A stretch of 64,000 nucleotides of DNA from CAVZTA01 sp963778025 (GTDB taxonomy: Bacteria; Chloroflexota; Limnocylindria; Limnocylindrales; CSP1-4), in NCBI GenBank assembly GCA_963778025.1, contig CAVZTA010000006.1:434001-498000 (forward strand). Direction: 5' to 3'. The notes beneath the pieces are model-generated. The model searched no databases. It was given only the letters and a program-made list of their open reading frames with translations, and was not told where the DNA came from. The position numbers were made by a program, and so were the translations under genes. Below, one piece after another: positions 1 to 9,666 of this stretch; positions within the stretch are counted from its first letter, which is position 1, and each line of letters begins with the position of its first letter.

Positions 1-55
1 GTATCGGTCCGCGCGCGAGGGTCGCGTCGTGCGCGTGGAGGGCGCGTGACGCCGG

Positions 56-971
56 CTAGCGGTCCGACGTCCCGCGGCGATCGAACGCGTCCCGCAGGCC
101 GTCACCGACGAAGTTCACCGCGAGCACCATGAGCACGATGAAGATCGCGGCCGGGACCCACTGCCAGGGATATCGCTCGAGCACCGTGACGACCCGCGTC
201 TGCTGCACGAGGTTGCCCCAGCTGGGCGTGGGTGGCTGGACGCCCAGGCCGAGGTAGCTGAGGCTCGCCTCGAACACGATCACCGTGGCCACGAGGAACG
301 TCGCGTAGACCACGAGCGGGGCCACGATGTTGGGCAGGATGTGCGATCGCGATCATGCGCGGCGTCGACACCCCGATCACGCGTGCCGCTTCGATGAACG
401 AGGTCTCGCGCAGCGCGAGCACCTGGCCGCGGATGATCCGGGCGCCCTGGGCCCACGACACCACGCCGATCATGATCATCATCGTGATCAGGCCGGCACC
501 GATCGTGTACGCGACGACGATCAGCAGGAGGATGATCGGGAAGCTCAGGACGATGTCGACGAGGCGCATCAGCGTGGTGTCCACGCGGCCACCGGCATAG
601 CCCGAGATCACGCCGACGGTCGTCCCGATGACCGCGGCGATGAACACCGAGACCATCGCGACGAGGATCGAGACACGCCCACCGACGAGCGTCCGGGCGA
701 GCACGTCGCGCCCGAGGGCATCGGTGCCCAGCGGGTAGCCGGGGATCTTGCCGGGTGGCTGGTTGGTGAACCCGAGCCTGAGGTTCTGCTTGAGCGCGGC
801 CTCCTCGGACCCGAGGAGCGCGAGCACCACGATGATGACGATCGTCACCAGGCCCACCAGCGCCAGGCGGTGACGCAGGAAGCGGCGGAGGGCGCGCTGT
901 CGCGGGGAGCCGACGCTCCGAGCCACGGCGACCGGGACGACCAGCGGTGCCGCGACGTCCTGCTGGGCCAT
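56..971 (-). CDS. ABC importer permease, DppC type (one frameshift)
   Basis: Inner-membrane permease of a dipeptide/opine-type ABC importer (BPD_transp_1 family). The N-terminus carries the cytoplasmic RFLRHRLALVG segment that leads into the first membrane helix, then the LGTDALGRDVLAR signature of DppC proteins; the ATPase-contact loop (EAARVIGVSTPR) and the C-terminal SYLGLGVQPPTPSWGN motif follow. Near 345 the frame changes between MIAI and HILPN-like sequence; removing one base restores the usual spacing, giving about 304 residues. The ATG at 971 lies 1 nt after the stop of the DppB-type gene, so the two are co-transcribed behind the binding-protein gene at 2031-3809. Family assignment is firm; the substrate is unknown. 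Confidence 0.88.
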
Positions 972-972
972 C

Positions 973-1931
973 TCAGCTGTACCGGATCCGTGGGTCGGCC
1001 ACGCCGTAGGCCACGTCGGCCAGCGAGGTTCGCCACCAGCACCACGGTCGCCAGCAGGATCGTGATGCCCATGATCAGCAGGAAGTCCCGCTGGTTGACC
1101 GCCTCGGTGAGCATCAGCCCCAGGCCGGGCCACGAGAACACCGACTCGGTGACCACGGCGGCCCCGACGACCTCCGGGATCGACAGGCCGATGAGCGTGA
1201 TGATCGGGATGAGGCCGTTGCGGAAGGCGTGTCGCCACAGCACGGTCGGCGCGGCCAGGCCCTTGGAGCGTGCGGTGGTGATGTACTCGGCGTTGATCAC
1301 GTCGAGCATCGAGGCGCGGGTGTAGCGCATGAAGATCGCCATGTACCCGAAGCCCAGGATGAGCGCCGGCAGGGCGAGGTGGCGCAGGAAGTCCACGAAG
1401 TCGAACGGCTTGCCCACCGACGTCATGCCGGCGATCGGGAAGATCCTGAACTGGAGCCCGAGCAGCCACAGGCCACCGAGGCCCAGCAGGAACGACGGCA
1501 GCGAGATGCCCAGGAAGGTGACGCCGGTCAGCAGGAAGTCGATCTTCGAGTACTGGCGGACGGCAGACAGGATGCCCAGCGGGATCCCGACGAAGATCCC
1601 GAACAGCAGCGCGGTGCCGGTGAGGATCAACGAGGCTCGCAGCCCGCGCCCGACCTCGTCGGCGATGGACGTGCCGTTCATCGCCCGGTAGCCCAGCTGC
1701 CCCTGGAGCGCGTTGCTGAGCCAGCTGACGTAGCGCACCGGCAACGGCTGGTCCAGCCCGTAGCGTCGGATGATCTCGTCGCGTGCCTGCGGGTCGGCGT
1801 TCAGCTCCGGCCGGATGAGGCCGTCCGCGACGTTGCCCGGCGCGATGCGCGATGAAGGTGAACACCAGCAGCGTGATCCCGATGAATACCGGGATGCTGA
1901 TGAGGATGCGGCGGATGATGAAGGTGGTCAC
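973..1931 (-). CDS. ABC importer permease, DppB type (two frameshifts)
   Basis: Partner permease of the DppC-type protein just downstream. It starts MTTFIIRRILISIPVF, the typical DppB first helix, and contains RYTRASMLDVINAEYITTARSKGL, the EAA loop that docks on the ATPase, followed by VTESVFSWPGLG. The reading frame shifts near 1853 (in the FTFIA-PGN stretch) and near 1026 (before ADVAYGVADPRIRYS); deleting one base at each site yields 318 residues, a normal length. It forms one operon with the upstream binding protein, separated from it by an intercistronic hairpin. No ATPase gene is adjacent, so the ATPases at 23280-25745 may serve it. Confidence 0.88.
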
Positions 1932-1974
1932 CGACCGTCAGCTCCGGTCAGGGATGTGGTTGGGGGGATGGAAC

Positions 1975-2002
1975 GGGGGCGGAGCGAAGCCGCTCCGCCC
2001 CC
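1975..2002 (-). terminator. GC-rich intercistronic hairpin between binding protein and permease
   Basis: A perfect 11-bp inverted repeat, GGGGGCGGAGC at 1975-1985 and GCTCCGCCCCC at 1992-2002, has a 6-nt loop. It lies 28 nt past the binding-protein stop and 43 nt before the DppB-type start. No T-run follows on the transcribed strand, so an mRNA-stabilising or attenuating structure that keeps the binding protein above the permeases is more likely than a full terminator. Confidence 0.5.
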
Positions 2003-2030
2003 TGATCCGCGTGATCGATCCCGGAACTGA

Positions 2031-3809
2031 CTAGCTCGAGATCTCCCACAGCTCAGCCGCATCGTAGTACGAGCCACCGCCGGCGGCGGGGATCGCGATG
2101 AAGTTCTTGACGTTCTTGCTCACGACATGGAAGCGGACGGACTGCCAGAGGTACAGGTTCGGCAGGGTGTCGTGCGTCACCTGGCAGACCTGCTGGTAGA
2201 GGGCGTCCTGCTTGGCCTGGTCGAACTCCTTGCGCGCGGCGTCCAGGGCCTTATCGACGTCGGCGTTCTCGTAGTGGTAGCCCTTCACGCCGTTGCTGCC
2301 CGTCGGGTACGCGTTCTTCGAGTAGAAGTAGTTGTACCCGCGATCACCGGTCGGCCCGTTCGCGGCACCCCAGAACGAGATGGCGCTCTTGCCGTCGGTG
2401 TAGAACAGCTTCTGCCAGGCCACGTTCTCGAGCGGCGTCGGCGTGACGGTGAGCCCGATGTTGGTCTTCCAGTTCTCCGCGATCGCCGTCATGACGTTCT
2501 GGGAGAGCGGGTCGGCGTAGTACGTGTCGAACACGAGGTTGCCGAGCTTGGACAGGTCCACGCCGGCCTTGTTGAGCAGGTCCTTCGCGCCGGCGGGATC
2601 GTAGCCCTGCGGCGTGACGCTGCCCGTCAGGTTGGGCAGGCCGTAGAGGCACGGGACGATGTTCGCCGCGCCGCCGTAGATGTTGTCGACGATCGACTGC
2701 CGGTCGATGGCCATCAGGAGCGCCTGACGGACCTCCGGCTTGCCGAACTCGGGGACGACGTTCGGGTTCGCCGAGATGCCGTTGTCCACGCCGGAGTTGC
2801 CGGGCAGGACGACCGCATTGGCGTTGCCACGCTCGCGCTCGACCTCGTCGGCGGTCAGGTACGTGAACTGGATCTCGCCCGCGTCGAACGCGATGAGCGC
2901 CGCGGCGGGATCCTTGAAGTGACGTCGGATGATCCCGTCGAGCTTGGGCTTGCCGCGCCAGTAGTTGTCGAAGCGCACGAGCTCGGTGGACTCACCGGGC
3001 GTGTACTTCTTCCACTGGAACGGGCCCGTCCCGATCTGGCTGGTCTTCCAGTAGTCGGCTGTCTTCATCTGCTCCGGCGGGATCTTGCTCACGAGGTGCT
3101 TGGGCAGGATGAACAGCTCGGAGATCGACGTCGGGAACAGCGAGTTCGGCGCGGTGAACGTGAACGCGATGGTGTTCGGGTCCACGACCTTGACGCCGGT
3201 GATCTCGGTCGCCTTGCCGTCGATGTAGTCCTGGACGCCCACGGCGCCGCCGACGGCCGCGACGTACGCGCAGGGCTTCATCGTGTTCTTCGGGTTGTAG
3301 CAGAGCTCGATCGTGAACTTGACGTCGTCCGCGGTGAACGGCTCGCCGTCCTGCCACGTGACGCCCGGGCGCAGATGGAACGTCCAGGTCAGCTGATCCG
3401 ACGAGATCTCCCACGACTCCGCGAGATCGCCGGTGAGCTTGCCGTAGACGCCCGAGTTGGCGTCGAAGTCGTTGGCCTGCTTGACCGGATCGAGGACCTC
3501 GAACGTGGTCAGCCGGCCGTAGATCTTGTCGAACCAGTGGGCGTCACCGCCCGGGTCCATCGGCGTGATCCAGTCGTTGCCGTTGCAGCACGGCCCGACC
3601 CACGCCCCCACGAGCGTGCCGCCGCCACCGCTGGTCGAGGCCGACGGGCTCTCCCCACCGGTCGACGCGGACGGTGCCGTGGACGACGCTGCCGTCGACG
3701 CGGACGGTGCCGTGGACGACGACGCTTGCGGTGATCCGCAGGCCCCGACGACCATCGCCAGGACCATCAGCGCCGCCGCCGGGCGACGCAAACCAAGGAT
3801 GCTCAACAC
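2031..3809 (-). CDS. ABC importer substrate-binding lipoprotein, family 5
   Basis: Extracellular solute-binding protein (SBP_bac_5/DppA/OppA family), 592 residues, uninterrupted. A signal peptide ends in the lipobox VVGAC, with Cys24 as the lipidation site. A Ser/Ala/Thr/Pro linker (about residues 27-60) contains a duplicated block. The mature protein shows family landmarks: AESWEISSDQLTWTFHLRPGVTWQDGEPFTADDV-type sequence, a GTGPF motif and ALLMAIDRQSIV. It is the first gene of a three-gene importer operon with the two permeases downstream. The ligand cannot be read from sequence; peptides, opines, glycosides and nickel chelates are all known for this family. Confidence 0.93.
   Translation of the reverse strand: MLSILGLRRPAAALMVLAMVVGACGSPQASSSTAPSASTAASSTAPSASTGGESPSASTSGGGGTLVGAWVGPCCNGNDWITPMDPGGDAHWFDKIYGRLTTFEVLDPVKQANDFDANSGVYGKLTGDLAESWEISSDQLTWTFHLRPGVTWQDGEPFTADDVKFTIELCYNPKNTMKPCAYVAAVGGAVGVQDYIDGKATEITGVKVVDPNTIAFTFTAPNSLFPTSISELFILPKHLVSKIPPEQMKTADYWKTSQIGTGPFQWKKYTPGESTELVRFDNYWRGKPKLDGIIRRHFKDPAAALIAFDAGEIQFTYLTADEVERERGNANAVVLPGNSGVDNGISANPNVVPEFGKPEVRQALLMAIDRQSIVDNIYGGAANIVPCLYGLPNLTGSVTPQGYDPAGAKDLLNKAGVDLSKLGNLVFDTYYADPLSQNVMTAIAENWKTNIGLTVTPTPLENVAWQKLFYTDGKSAISFWGAANGPTGDRGYNYFYSKNAYPTGSNGVKGYHYENADVDKALDAARKEFDQAKQDALYQQVCQVTHDTLPNLYLWQSVRFHVVSKNVKNFIAIPAAGGGSYYDAAELWEISS
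3661..3720. repeat. 27-bp direct repeat in lipoprotein linker
   Basis: Two identical 27-bp copies at 3661-3687 and 3694-3720 are separated by 6 bp (33-bp period). They encode the repeated Ser/Thr/Ala/Pro stretch behind the lipidated Cys, so this is an in-frame coding repeat that lengthens the tether. Confidence 0.85.
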
Positions 3810-3931
3810 CCACCTCCTCCTCGAGTGTGAGTCGACGGCTGTGGGACGACCACCAGCACGCCGTTCAACGGACAGGCTAACACTGGTTGGGCTTTACAGG
3901 CAGACTTCAACTGCAGCCACGCTCCCTCCTG

Positions 3932-4711
3932 CTACCGACTCAGCGCTGACTTGTCGAAGCGATCCGACGATCCGGTCGGCTGCCAGCCGAGGATCTCCTT
4001 CGCCGGGGTCGTGTCGCGCCATCGCTTGGAGTTCTCCGAGATCGCGTCGAAGATCCCGAACCGGACCTCCGGCGGCGCGCTCAGGCACTTGTCGATCATC
4101 TGGACCGCGTCCTCCTGGGCAAGGAAGCCCGGGAAGTGGCGGATCAGCTCGGGGTGGTTCGACTTCAGGACCGCGCCCAGCCGGATCACGAGGCACGACA
4201 TCGGGGTCTTGTCGGAGAACCAGCGGGCGGCCGCCTCGCCGAACAGCTTGGCTGCGCCGTACGGGCTGTCCGGGCGCGGCGGCGTGCGGTAGTCCAGCAG
4301 CTCCCAGTCGTCGACCTGGTCCCACTCGCCGCGCGCGAGCTTGCCGTAGGGCAGTGAGTCGTCCCACTCCCAGCCGCACATCGTGCTGCCGGTGCTCATC
4401 ACGACGGTCCGCGAGACGCCCGCCTCGGCCGCGGCACGGAGGACGTTGATGGTCCCCCCGGCGGTGATGAAGAAGTGGTCGTCCCAGTCGTCGTCGTTGT
4501 GGGTCGTGCCGGCGAGGTGCAGCACCATGTCCTGGCCCTTGATCGCCGACCGCACCAGGTCGAGGTCGCGGATGTCGCCGATGGTGTACGGGATGCCCTC
4601 CACCGGGTGGCGGCTGAAGCCGCTGAACTCGTACCGATCGGCGAGGCCGCGGATGGTGAGCCCCCCGATGAGGCCGTTCGCGCCGGTCACGAGCACCTTG
4701 GGTTTGGCCAT
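3932..4711 (-). CDS. NAD(P)-dependent epimerase/dehydratase, extended SDR
   Basis: A 259-residue extended short-chain dehydrogenase. The nucleotide-binding glycine motif GANGLIGG is at residues 10-17, an HLAGT segment follows, and the active-site YGAAK (YxxxK) sits mid-protein after a VVMSTGSTM strand that supplies the catalytic Ser/Thr. The length and the WRDTTPAKEILGW-type C-terminus resemble uronate dehydrogenase and UDP-sugar epimerase relatives, but the substrate is not fixed. It is monocistronic on the minus strand; a variant copy of the shared operator lies about 85 bp upstream at 4796-4813. Oxidation of a sugar or uronate would suit the sugar-acid genes elsewhere in the window; this is inference. 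Confidence 0.82.
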   Translation of the reverse strand: MAKPKVLVTGANGLIGGLTIRGLADRYEFSGFSRHPVEGIPYTIGDIRDLDLVRSAIKGQDMVLHLAGTTHNDDDWDDHFFITAGGTINVLRAAAEAGVSRTVVMSTGSTMCGWEWDDSLPYGKLARGEWDQVDDWELLDYRTPPRPDSPYGAAKLFGEAAARWFSDKTPMSCLVIRLGAVLKSNHPELIRHFPGFLAQEDAVQMIDKCLSAPPEVRFGIFDAISENSKRWRDTTPAKEILGWQPTGSSDRFDKSALSR

Positions 4712-4795
4712 GCATCCCTCCTGCGTGCGGACTCGCCGCGGCGCGGCAGCGCCACCGTCCCACCGCCCCTCGCGGCCATCGGCTGCCCGCGGCAG

Positions 4796-4813
4796 ATTGT
4801 CTACTGTCGACAG
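4796..4813. promoter_or_regulatory. Variant GntR-type operator upstream of the SDR gene
   Basis: ATTGTCTACTGTCGACAG contains the perfect 10-bp palindrome CTGTCGACAG (4804-4813) preceded by a further ATTGTC half-site. It closely matches the composite site at 62041-62059 and is a diverged member of the ATTGTCGACAAT set. It lies in the 160-bp gap upstream of the SDR gene, in a locally AT-richer stretch. Confidence 0.55.
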
Positions 4814-4871
4814 AGCCGCGGCAATGCCCTTCCCGCAACCTGGGCGGGCCGGCGGACCGCCACGCGCTCGG

Positions 4872-5823
4872 TCAGGATCGCGCCGGGTAGCTGAACGCGC
4901 GGGCCGGGTTGTCGACGGTCATCGTGCGCAGCTGGCCGTCATCGAGACGTCGCTCGCGGAGCAGCGGCAGGAAGCGCGTGAGCACGCTGGCGTAGCCCGC
5001 GCCGCCGTGGGCGACGAGCTGATCGGTCCTGCAGATGTCGCTGGCGAGCAGGATCCGGTCGCCGTAGCCGGCGTCCCAGAGGGCGACCACGTTGTCCGCC
5101 CGCGTCTCGAGGGACGCGTACCCGGCGACGAAGCCCAGGTTGTCGATCCCCAGCCACGCGCCGCGTTCCGCGATGGGGCGGATGGACGCGATGCCTGGCC
5201 GGTCGCCGAGGTGCGACACGATGACGGAGGAGCCCGCGACACCCTCGTCGGCCAGCAGGTCCAGCTGCTCGAGGGCGAGCTCGCCGAAGTGGGTCGTGTG
5301 GGTCATGATCGGCGCGCCGGTGGCGCGATGGGCCCGCGCGGCGGCCCGGAACACGCGCTCCTCGGCCGGCGTGATCGCCCCGCGTCCCGTCCCGATCTCC
5401 CCGATGAACCCGGCGCGGATGCCCGTGTCACCGACGCCGTCCACGAGCTCGTGGACCAGCAGCTCGGCGAGCGCGGCCGTGCTCGTGCGAGTGGATCTCC
5501 GGCGGATAGACCCGCTCGCGGTACCAGCCCGAGCCCATCACGATGTGGACGCCGCTCGCCTCGCTGATCGCGCGCAGCGCGACGGGGTCACGGCCGAGCC
5601 CCACATTCGTCGGGTCGCAGATCGCGCCGCCGCCGGCCGCCCGGTACCGCGTGAGCTCATCGATCGCGACGGCCGGCTCGTCCAGGATCCAGGCGTAGTC
5701 CGCGGACGCCTCGCCGTACATCGCGAAGGCGTCGCTCAGCACGTGATCGTGCGCGAGCGTCGCGCCGAGCAGCCCCGGATCGAGCGGGCCCCGGACCGTC
5801 ACCACCAGACGCTCGTCACTCAC
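4872..5823 (-). CDS. Phosphotriesterase-family metal hydrolase (one frameshift)
   Basis: TIM-barrel metallohydrolase of the PTE/lactonase family (COG1735). The metal-binding HDH motif is at residues 25-27; GFIGEIGT occupies the bridging-ligand position, with Glu where classical PTEs have a carboxylated Lys; MTHTTHFG and VSHLGDR supply the two His ligands; LLASDICR supplies the late Asp. The frame breaks near 5487 (after IHSH); deleting one base gives 316 residues, standard for the family. The start codon is only 19 nt from the divergent amidohydrolase start, so the promoters must overlap. Lactonase or esterase activity is more likely than organophosphate hydrolysis. Confidence 0.85.
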
Positions 5824-5842
5824 GGCCGCCTACTCTACGGCG

Positions 5843-7111
5843 ATGCCCAGCCTGTTCCGTGCCGCCCGTGTCGCCGATGCCGACCTCACCGGCTGGCTCG
5901 AGGACGCGGTGGTGCGCGTCGAGGACGGCCGGATCGACGCGGTGCTGCCAGCGCGCGAGCTGCCGAGCGACGCCACGACCGCCCACGAGCTCCACGACCT
6001 GGGCGACGTGTCGCTGCTGCCGGGCTTCGTCGAGACGCACGTCCACATGCACTACCCGGCGTCGCTCGACTACCGCGACATCGCGCGTCCCGAGCCGGTG
6101 GAGCGGCTGCTGATCCGCGCGACGGCCAACATGCGCCGGCTGCTGCTGAGTGGCGCCACGACGGCTCGCGACACCGGCAGCCGCGACGACGTCGCGCTCG
6201 CGATGCGCGACGCGCTCCGCGACGGCATCGCGCCCGGGCCGCGGCTCCTGGTGACGGGCGCGCCGATCACCACGACCGGCGGCCATTACTGGTTCCTGGG
6301 CGCCGAGGCGGACACGACCGACGAGGTCGTCCGCCGCGTCCGCGAGCGGAAGCGGCTGGACGTCGACGCGGTGAAGATCATCGCGTCGGGCGGCGGGTAC
6401 ACGCCGACCTCGAACCCGCGCTCGCAGCAGTACGGGCCGGACATCCTGCGGGCCGCGGTCGGCGAGGCGCACCGGCTGGGGCTGCCGGTCCTCGCCCACT
6501 CGCTGACGACCGTCAGCAATCGCAACGCGGTCGATGCGGGCGTGGACACGGTCATCCACGGCGGCGTCTGGTGGACGGAGTTCGACGTCCGCGACCGGGC
6601 CTACGACTACGACCCGGGGGTCGCAGACGCGATGGCGCGCCAGGGCACGTGGGTCGACCCCACGATCGGCGAGGTCCAGCTCCACGACGAGCACCACGCG
6701 GCCGGTCGGCCGGACAAGCCGGAGTTCGGGCACTGGGCGCTGCCCGACGTCCCGAGCGAGCTGGAGCCCCGGCTCGCGTTCATGCAGGACATGGCGGCGC
6801 GCGGCGTCCGGTTCATCGGCGGGATGGGCATGGGCATGCCGATCGTCACGTTCGACACGGTCGCGTGCAGCGCCCAGGTCTACGCGCGGCTCCTGGGCTT
6901 CGACCCGTGGCGCGCGATCCGGTCGATCACGTCGGACGCCGCGGCAGCGCTCGGCCTGGCCGGCACCACGGGCGCGATCCGGCCGGGTCTGGCCGCCGAC
7001 CTGGTCGCCGTCCCGGCCGATCCGATCGCGGACCTCGCGGCGCTCCGCACGCCGAGCGACGTCATCCAGGCCGGGCGGCCGGTGCTCCGGGCAGGGCGCT
7101 CGCTGGTGTAG
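5843..7111 (+). CDS. Amidohydrolase, imidazolonepropionase/prolidase-like
   Basis: A 422-residue cytosolic amidohydrolase-superfamily enzyme. The HVH metal motif is at residues 66-68 in PGFVETHVH, the VKIIASGGG strand holds the position of the bridging Lys, LAHS and VIHGG hold later His ligands, and the C-terminus closes with the usual beta-sandwich (GAIRPGLAADLVAVPADP). It is intact and divergent from the phosphotriesterase-like gene. Its last 50 nt overlap the convergent SelA-like gene. Related enzymes act on Xaa-Pro dipeptides, N-acyl amino acids or cyclic ureides; nothing here chooses among them. Confidence 0.87.
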   Translation: MPSLFRAARVADADLTGWLEDAVVRVEDGRIDAVLPARELPSDATTAHELHDLGDVSLLPGFVETHVHMHYPASLDYRDIARPEPVERLLIRATANMRRLLLSGATTARDTGSRDDVALAMRDALRDGIAPGPRLLVTGAPITTTGGHYWFLGAEADTTDEVVRRVRERKRLDVDAVKIIASGGGYTPTSNPRSQQYGPDILRAAVGEAHRLGLPVLAHSLTTVSNRNAVDAGVDTVIHGGVWWTEFDVRDRAYDYDPGVADAMARQGTWVDPTIGEVQLHDEHHAAGRPDKPEFGHWALPDVPSELEPRLAFMQDMAARGVRFIGGMGMGMPIVTFDTVACSAQVYARLLGFDPWRAIRSITSDAAAALGLAGTTGAIRPGLAADLVAVPADPIADLAALRTPSDVIQAGRPVLRAGRSLV

Positions 7112-8285
7112 TCGCGAGCTCGGCGAACGCGTCGACGATGGGCGCGACCTCGTCGTCGCGCAGGTTCTCCACGTCGAGCCGCAGGACCCCGCCGGCCGAC
7201 GCGTGGTCGGCCAGCATGATGATCGGGTCCCGACGCTCGAACGCCTGCACGACCTCGGTCGCCGACCGCCCATAGGCCCCCGGATCGACCCGGATCGCCG
7301 TCCGCGCGACGGGCCGATCGGGCGGCGACATCGGCTCGGTCCACGTCTCCAGACCCTCGATCTCCGCGAGGCCGGCGGTCAGCTCGTCGGCGAGCCGCCG
7401 CCAGCGGGCGATCTCCGCCGCCTCGTCGCGGGCCAGATAGCGCTCCAGCGCGACGAGCAGCCCGACGATCTCCTCCTTGCCCGCCTTCATCGACCGGCCG
7501 ATGCCATGACTCGGGATGCGCGTGAGGGCGCCGGTCTCGAGGAGCGAGCGTCCCGACCACGTGGTCGGCAGCACGTCGAGATCCTGGTGCTGCAGTCCGA
7601 CGGACCGGATGAGGTCGGCGCGCCCGGCCAGGAACCCGGACGCCTGCGGGCCCCGGATCGTCTTCCCGCCGCTGAACGCGACGAGGTCGGCGCCGGCGGC
7701 GATGAACCGCCGGAGGTTCGAGCGCGGTGGCAGGTTGACGGAGCCGTCGACCAGGACGGGCAGCCCGTGCCGATGGGCGACCGCGATCGTGTCGGCGAGG
7801 GGCAGCCCGGCCGGCTCCTCGTCGGCCTGGAAGAACACGCCCGCGGTGCCCTCGTCGATCGCGGATCCGAGCTCGTCGGCCGTCGCGCCGTCGGTGCCGC
7901 CGACCTCCACCAGCCGCGCGCCCGCAGCCCGGACGAGGTGGTCGTAGCCGTTGCGATGGACGCGCTGCACGAGCATCCCGTCGGGACGGCCGTCGGTCTG
8001 CGGCAGCCGGTCGATGCGATCGGGGTCGAGGCCCACGAGGATCGCCGCCGTGCCCAGGGTGAGCGCCGCGGCGGCGCCGCACGTCGCGTAGCCCGCCTCC
8101 GCGCCGGTCGCTGCCGCGATGCGCGCCGAGGCGGCCGCCTCCAGATCGGCGATCCGCACGAACGACCGCGCGGCCTCGGCCATCGCCTCGAGCACGGCCT
8201 GATCCATGAGCGTGCCGCCGGCGAGCGTCGCGTTGCCGCGTGCGTTGATGACCGTCCTGACGCCCAGCTCCGCGTAGACCGGCAT
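7062..8285 (-). CDS. SelA/DgaE-like PLP-dependent enzyme
   Basis: A 407-residue fold-type I PLP enzyme related to selenocysteine synthase SelA and to D-glucosaminate-6-phosphate ammonia-lyase (DgaE). It opens with the family motif ELGVRTVINARGNATLAGGT; the PLP lysine is Lys208 in FSGGKTIRGPQ, preceded by the cofactor-ring Asp in LVDGSVNLPP. No selenocysteine machinery is visible, so a metabolic lyase or racemase role is favoured. The ATG at 8285 is divergent from the amidohydrolase/deacetylase at 8367, a pairing also known for the EF_0837-type amidohydrolase and SelA-related families. The 3' end overlaps a convergent gene by 50 nt. Confidence 0.82.
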   Translation of the reverse strand: MPVYAELGVRTVINARGNATLAGGTLMDQAVLEAMAEAARSFVRIADLEAAASARIAAATGAEAGYATCGAAAALTLGTAAILVGLDPDRIDRLPQTDGRPDGMLVQRVHRNGYDHLVRAAGARLVEVGGTDGATADELGSAIDEGTAGVFFQADEEPAGLPLADTIAVAHRHGLPVLVDGSVNLPPRSNLRRFIAAGADLVAFSGGKTIRGPQASGFLAGRADLIRSVGLQHQDLDVLPTTWSGRSLLETGALTRIPSHGIGRSMKAGKEEIVGLLVALERYLARDEAAEIARWRRLADELTAGLAEIEGLETWTEPMSPPDRPVARTAIRVDPGAYGRSATEVVQAFERRDPIIMLADHASAGGVLRLDVENLRDDEVAPIVDAFAELATTPASALPGAPAARPG

Positions 8286-8366
8286 CGACCCTCCCTCGCA
8301 CCCTACGCTTGCGCCCCGTGAGCGGCCGGATGGTACGGCAGCCGCGGGATCCACGGAGGTGCGCCG

Positions 8367-9555
8367 GTGACGCGGACGATCCTGCGCGGCGGACGGGTCC
8401 TGGATCCCGCGAACGCGATCGATGCGTTGCGCGACGTGGCCATCGACGACGGGCGGATCGCCGCCGTCGCGGAACCCGGGTCGCTCCAGCCTGGCGCGGA
8501 CGATGCCGTCGAGGATGTCACCGGGCTGCTCGTCACGCCCGGGCTGATCGACCTGCACGGCCACTGGTTCGAGGGCTCGCCGTACGGCATCGATCCGGCG
8601 ATCAACCTCGCCGGCGGCGTCACCACCGGCATCGACGCGGGCACGGCGGGGTTCTCGAACTTCGGGGTCTTCCGACGCCTCGCGATCGACCCGGCCCCCG
8701 TGCGCGTCCTCGCGTTCCTCCACGTGGCGGCGGCCGGCCTCGTGTCGACGCTCGTCGGCGAGCTCCAGGACATCCGCTACGCCCGGCCCCGCGAGACCGC
8801 GAGCGTCGCGACCGAGCACGCCGACGTCGTGCACGGGGTCAAGGTCCGGATCGGCGAGGAGGCGTGCGGGACGAACGGCTCGGCCGCGCTGTCCGCGGCG
8901 CTCGAGGCGGCGGAGCTCGCCGGTCTGCCGCTGATGAGCCACATCGCCCACGGCGCGGACGTCCGCGAGGTCCTCACGCGGCTCCGTCCCGGGGACATCG
9001 TGACCCACGCCCTGACCGCGTCCGGCCCCGGCATCCGCGGCGACGACGGCCGGCTGCTGTCCGGAGGCCCACGAGGCACGGCGACGGGGCGTCCTGTTCG
9101 ACGTCGGTCATGGCTGCGGCAGCTTCTCGTGGGCGACGGCGCGCGCGGCGCTCGATGAGGGCGTCGCGCCGGACGCCATCAGCACCGACCTGCATCGCTA
9201 TTCGATCGAGCGCCCGGTGGTCGACCTGCCCCTGACGATGTCGAAGTTCCTGCACCTCGGGATGTCGCTGGCCGACGTGGTCAGGGCCACGACGGTCACG
9301 CCCGCACGCGCCGTCCGGCGGCCGGATCTCGGGACGCTCAGCGTCGGCGCCGTGGCCGATGTGACCGTGCTCCGGATCGACGACACGCCCATGGAGCTGT
9401 CGTGCTCGCAGGGCTACCGCGAGCGCGTCGAGCGGGTGCTGCGGCCGGCGCTGACGATCGTGGGCGGGACCGTCCATCGCGCGGCCGAGGTGCCGATCCC
9501 GCTGCGCCCGTATCTCGACGCGGACCGCGAGGTGGATTGCGCCGTCCCGATCTGA
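8367..9555 (+). CDS. Amidohydrolase/deacetylase, EF_0837 type (one frameshift)
   Basis: Dihydroorotase-like metal hydrolase of the amidohydrolase/deacetylase family. The HGH motif is at residues 64-66 (GLIDLHGHW); HGVKVRIGEEA carries the position of the carboxylated Lys; MSHIAHG and VTHAL carry His ligands; AISTDLHRYS carries the late Asp. It starts at a GTG with GGAGGTG six nt upstream. A shift near 9060 separates the RLL segment from PEAHEARRRGVLFDVGHG; removing one base restores 395 residues. It shares an 81-bp divergent promoter region with the SelA-like gene, and the two probably act in one pathway on an N-acylated or amino-sugar acid. Confidence 0.83.
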
Positions 9556-9666
9556 CGGCCCCGTCGACCGGAGGATTTGCAGCAGTACTGCATTGACCGG
9601 GGCCCTGTGCACTCCTATCGTGTGCCCGCCCCAGTGATGTTTCGCGTCGGAGTCGAGGAGGGACCC

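Noticed and set aside
1..55. Sequence left of the first permease stop
   Set aside because: Too short and GC-rich to show any gene or signal.
9575..9597. Inverted repeat TGCAG/CTGCA with core GCAGTACTGC before the second binding-protein gene
   Set aside because: A plausible operator by position, but it occurs once and matches no other site here, so I did not call it.
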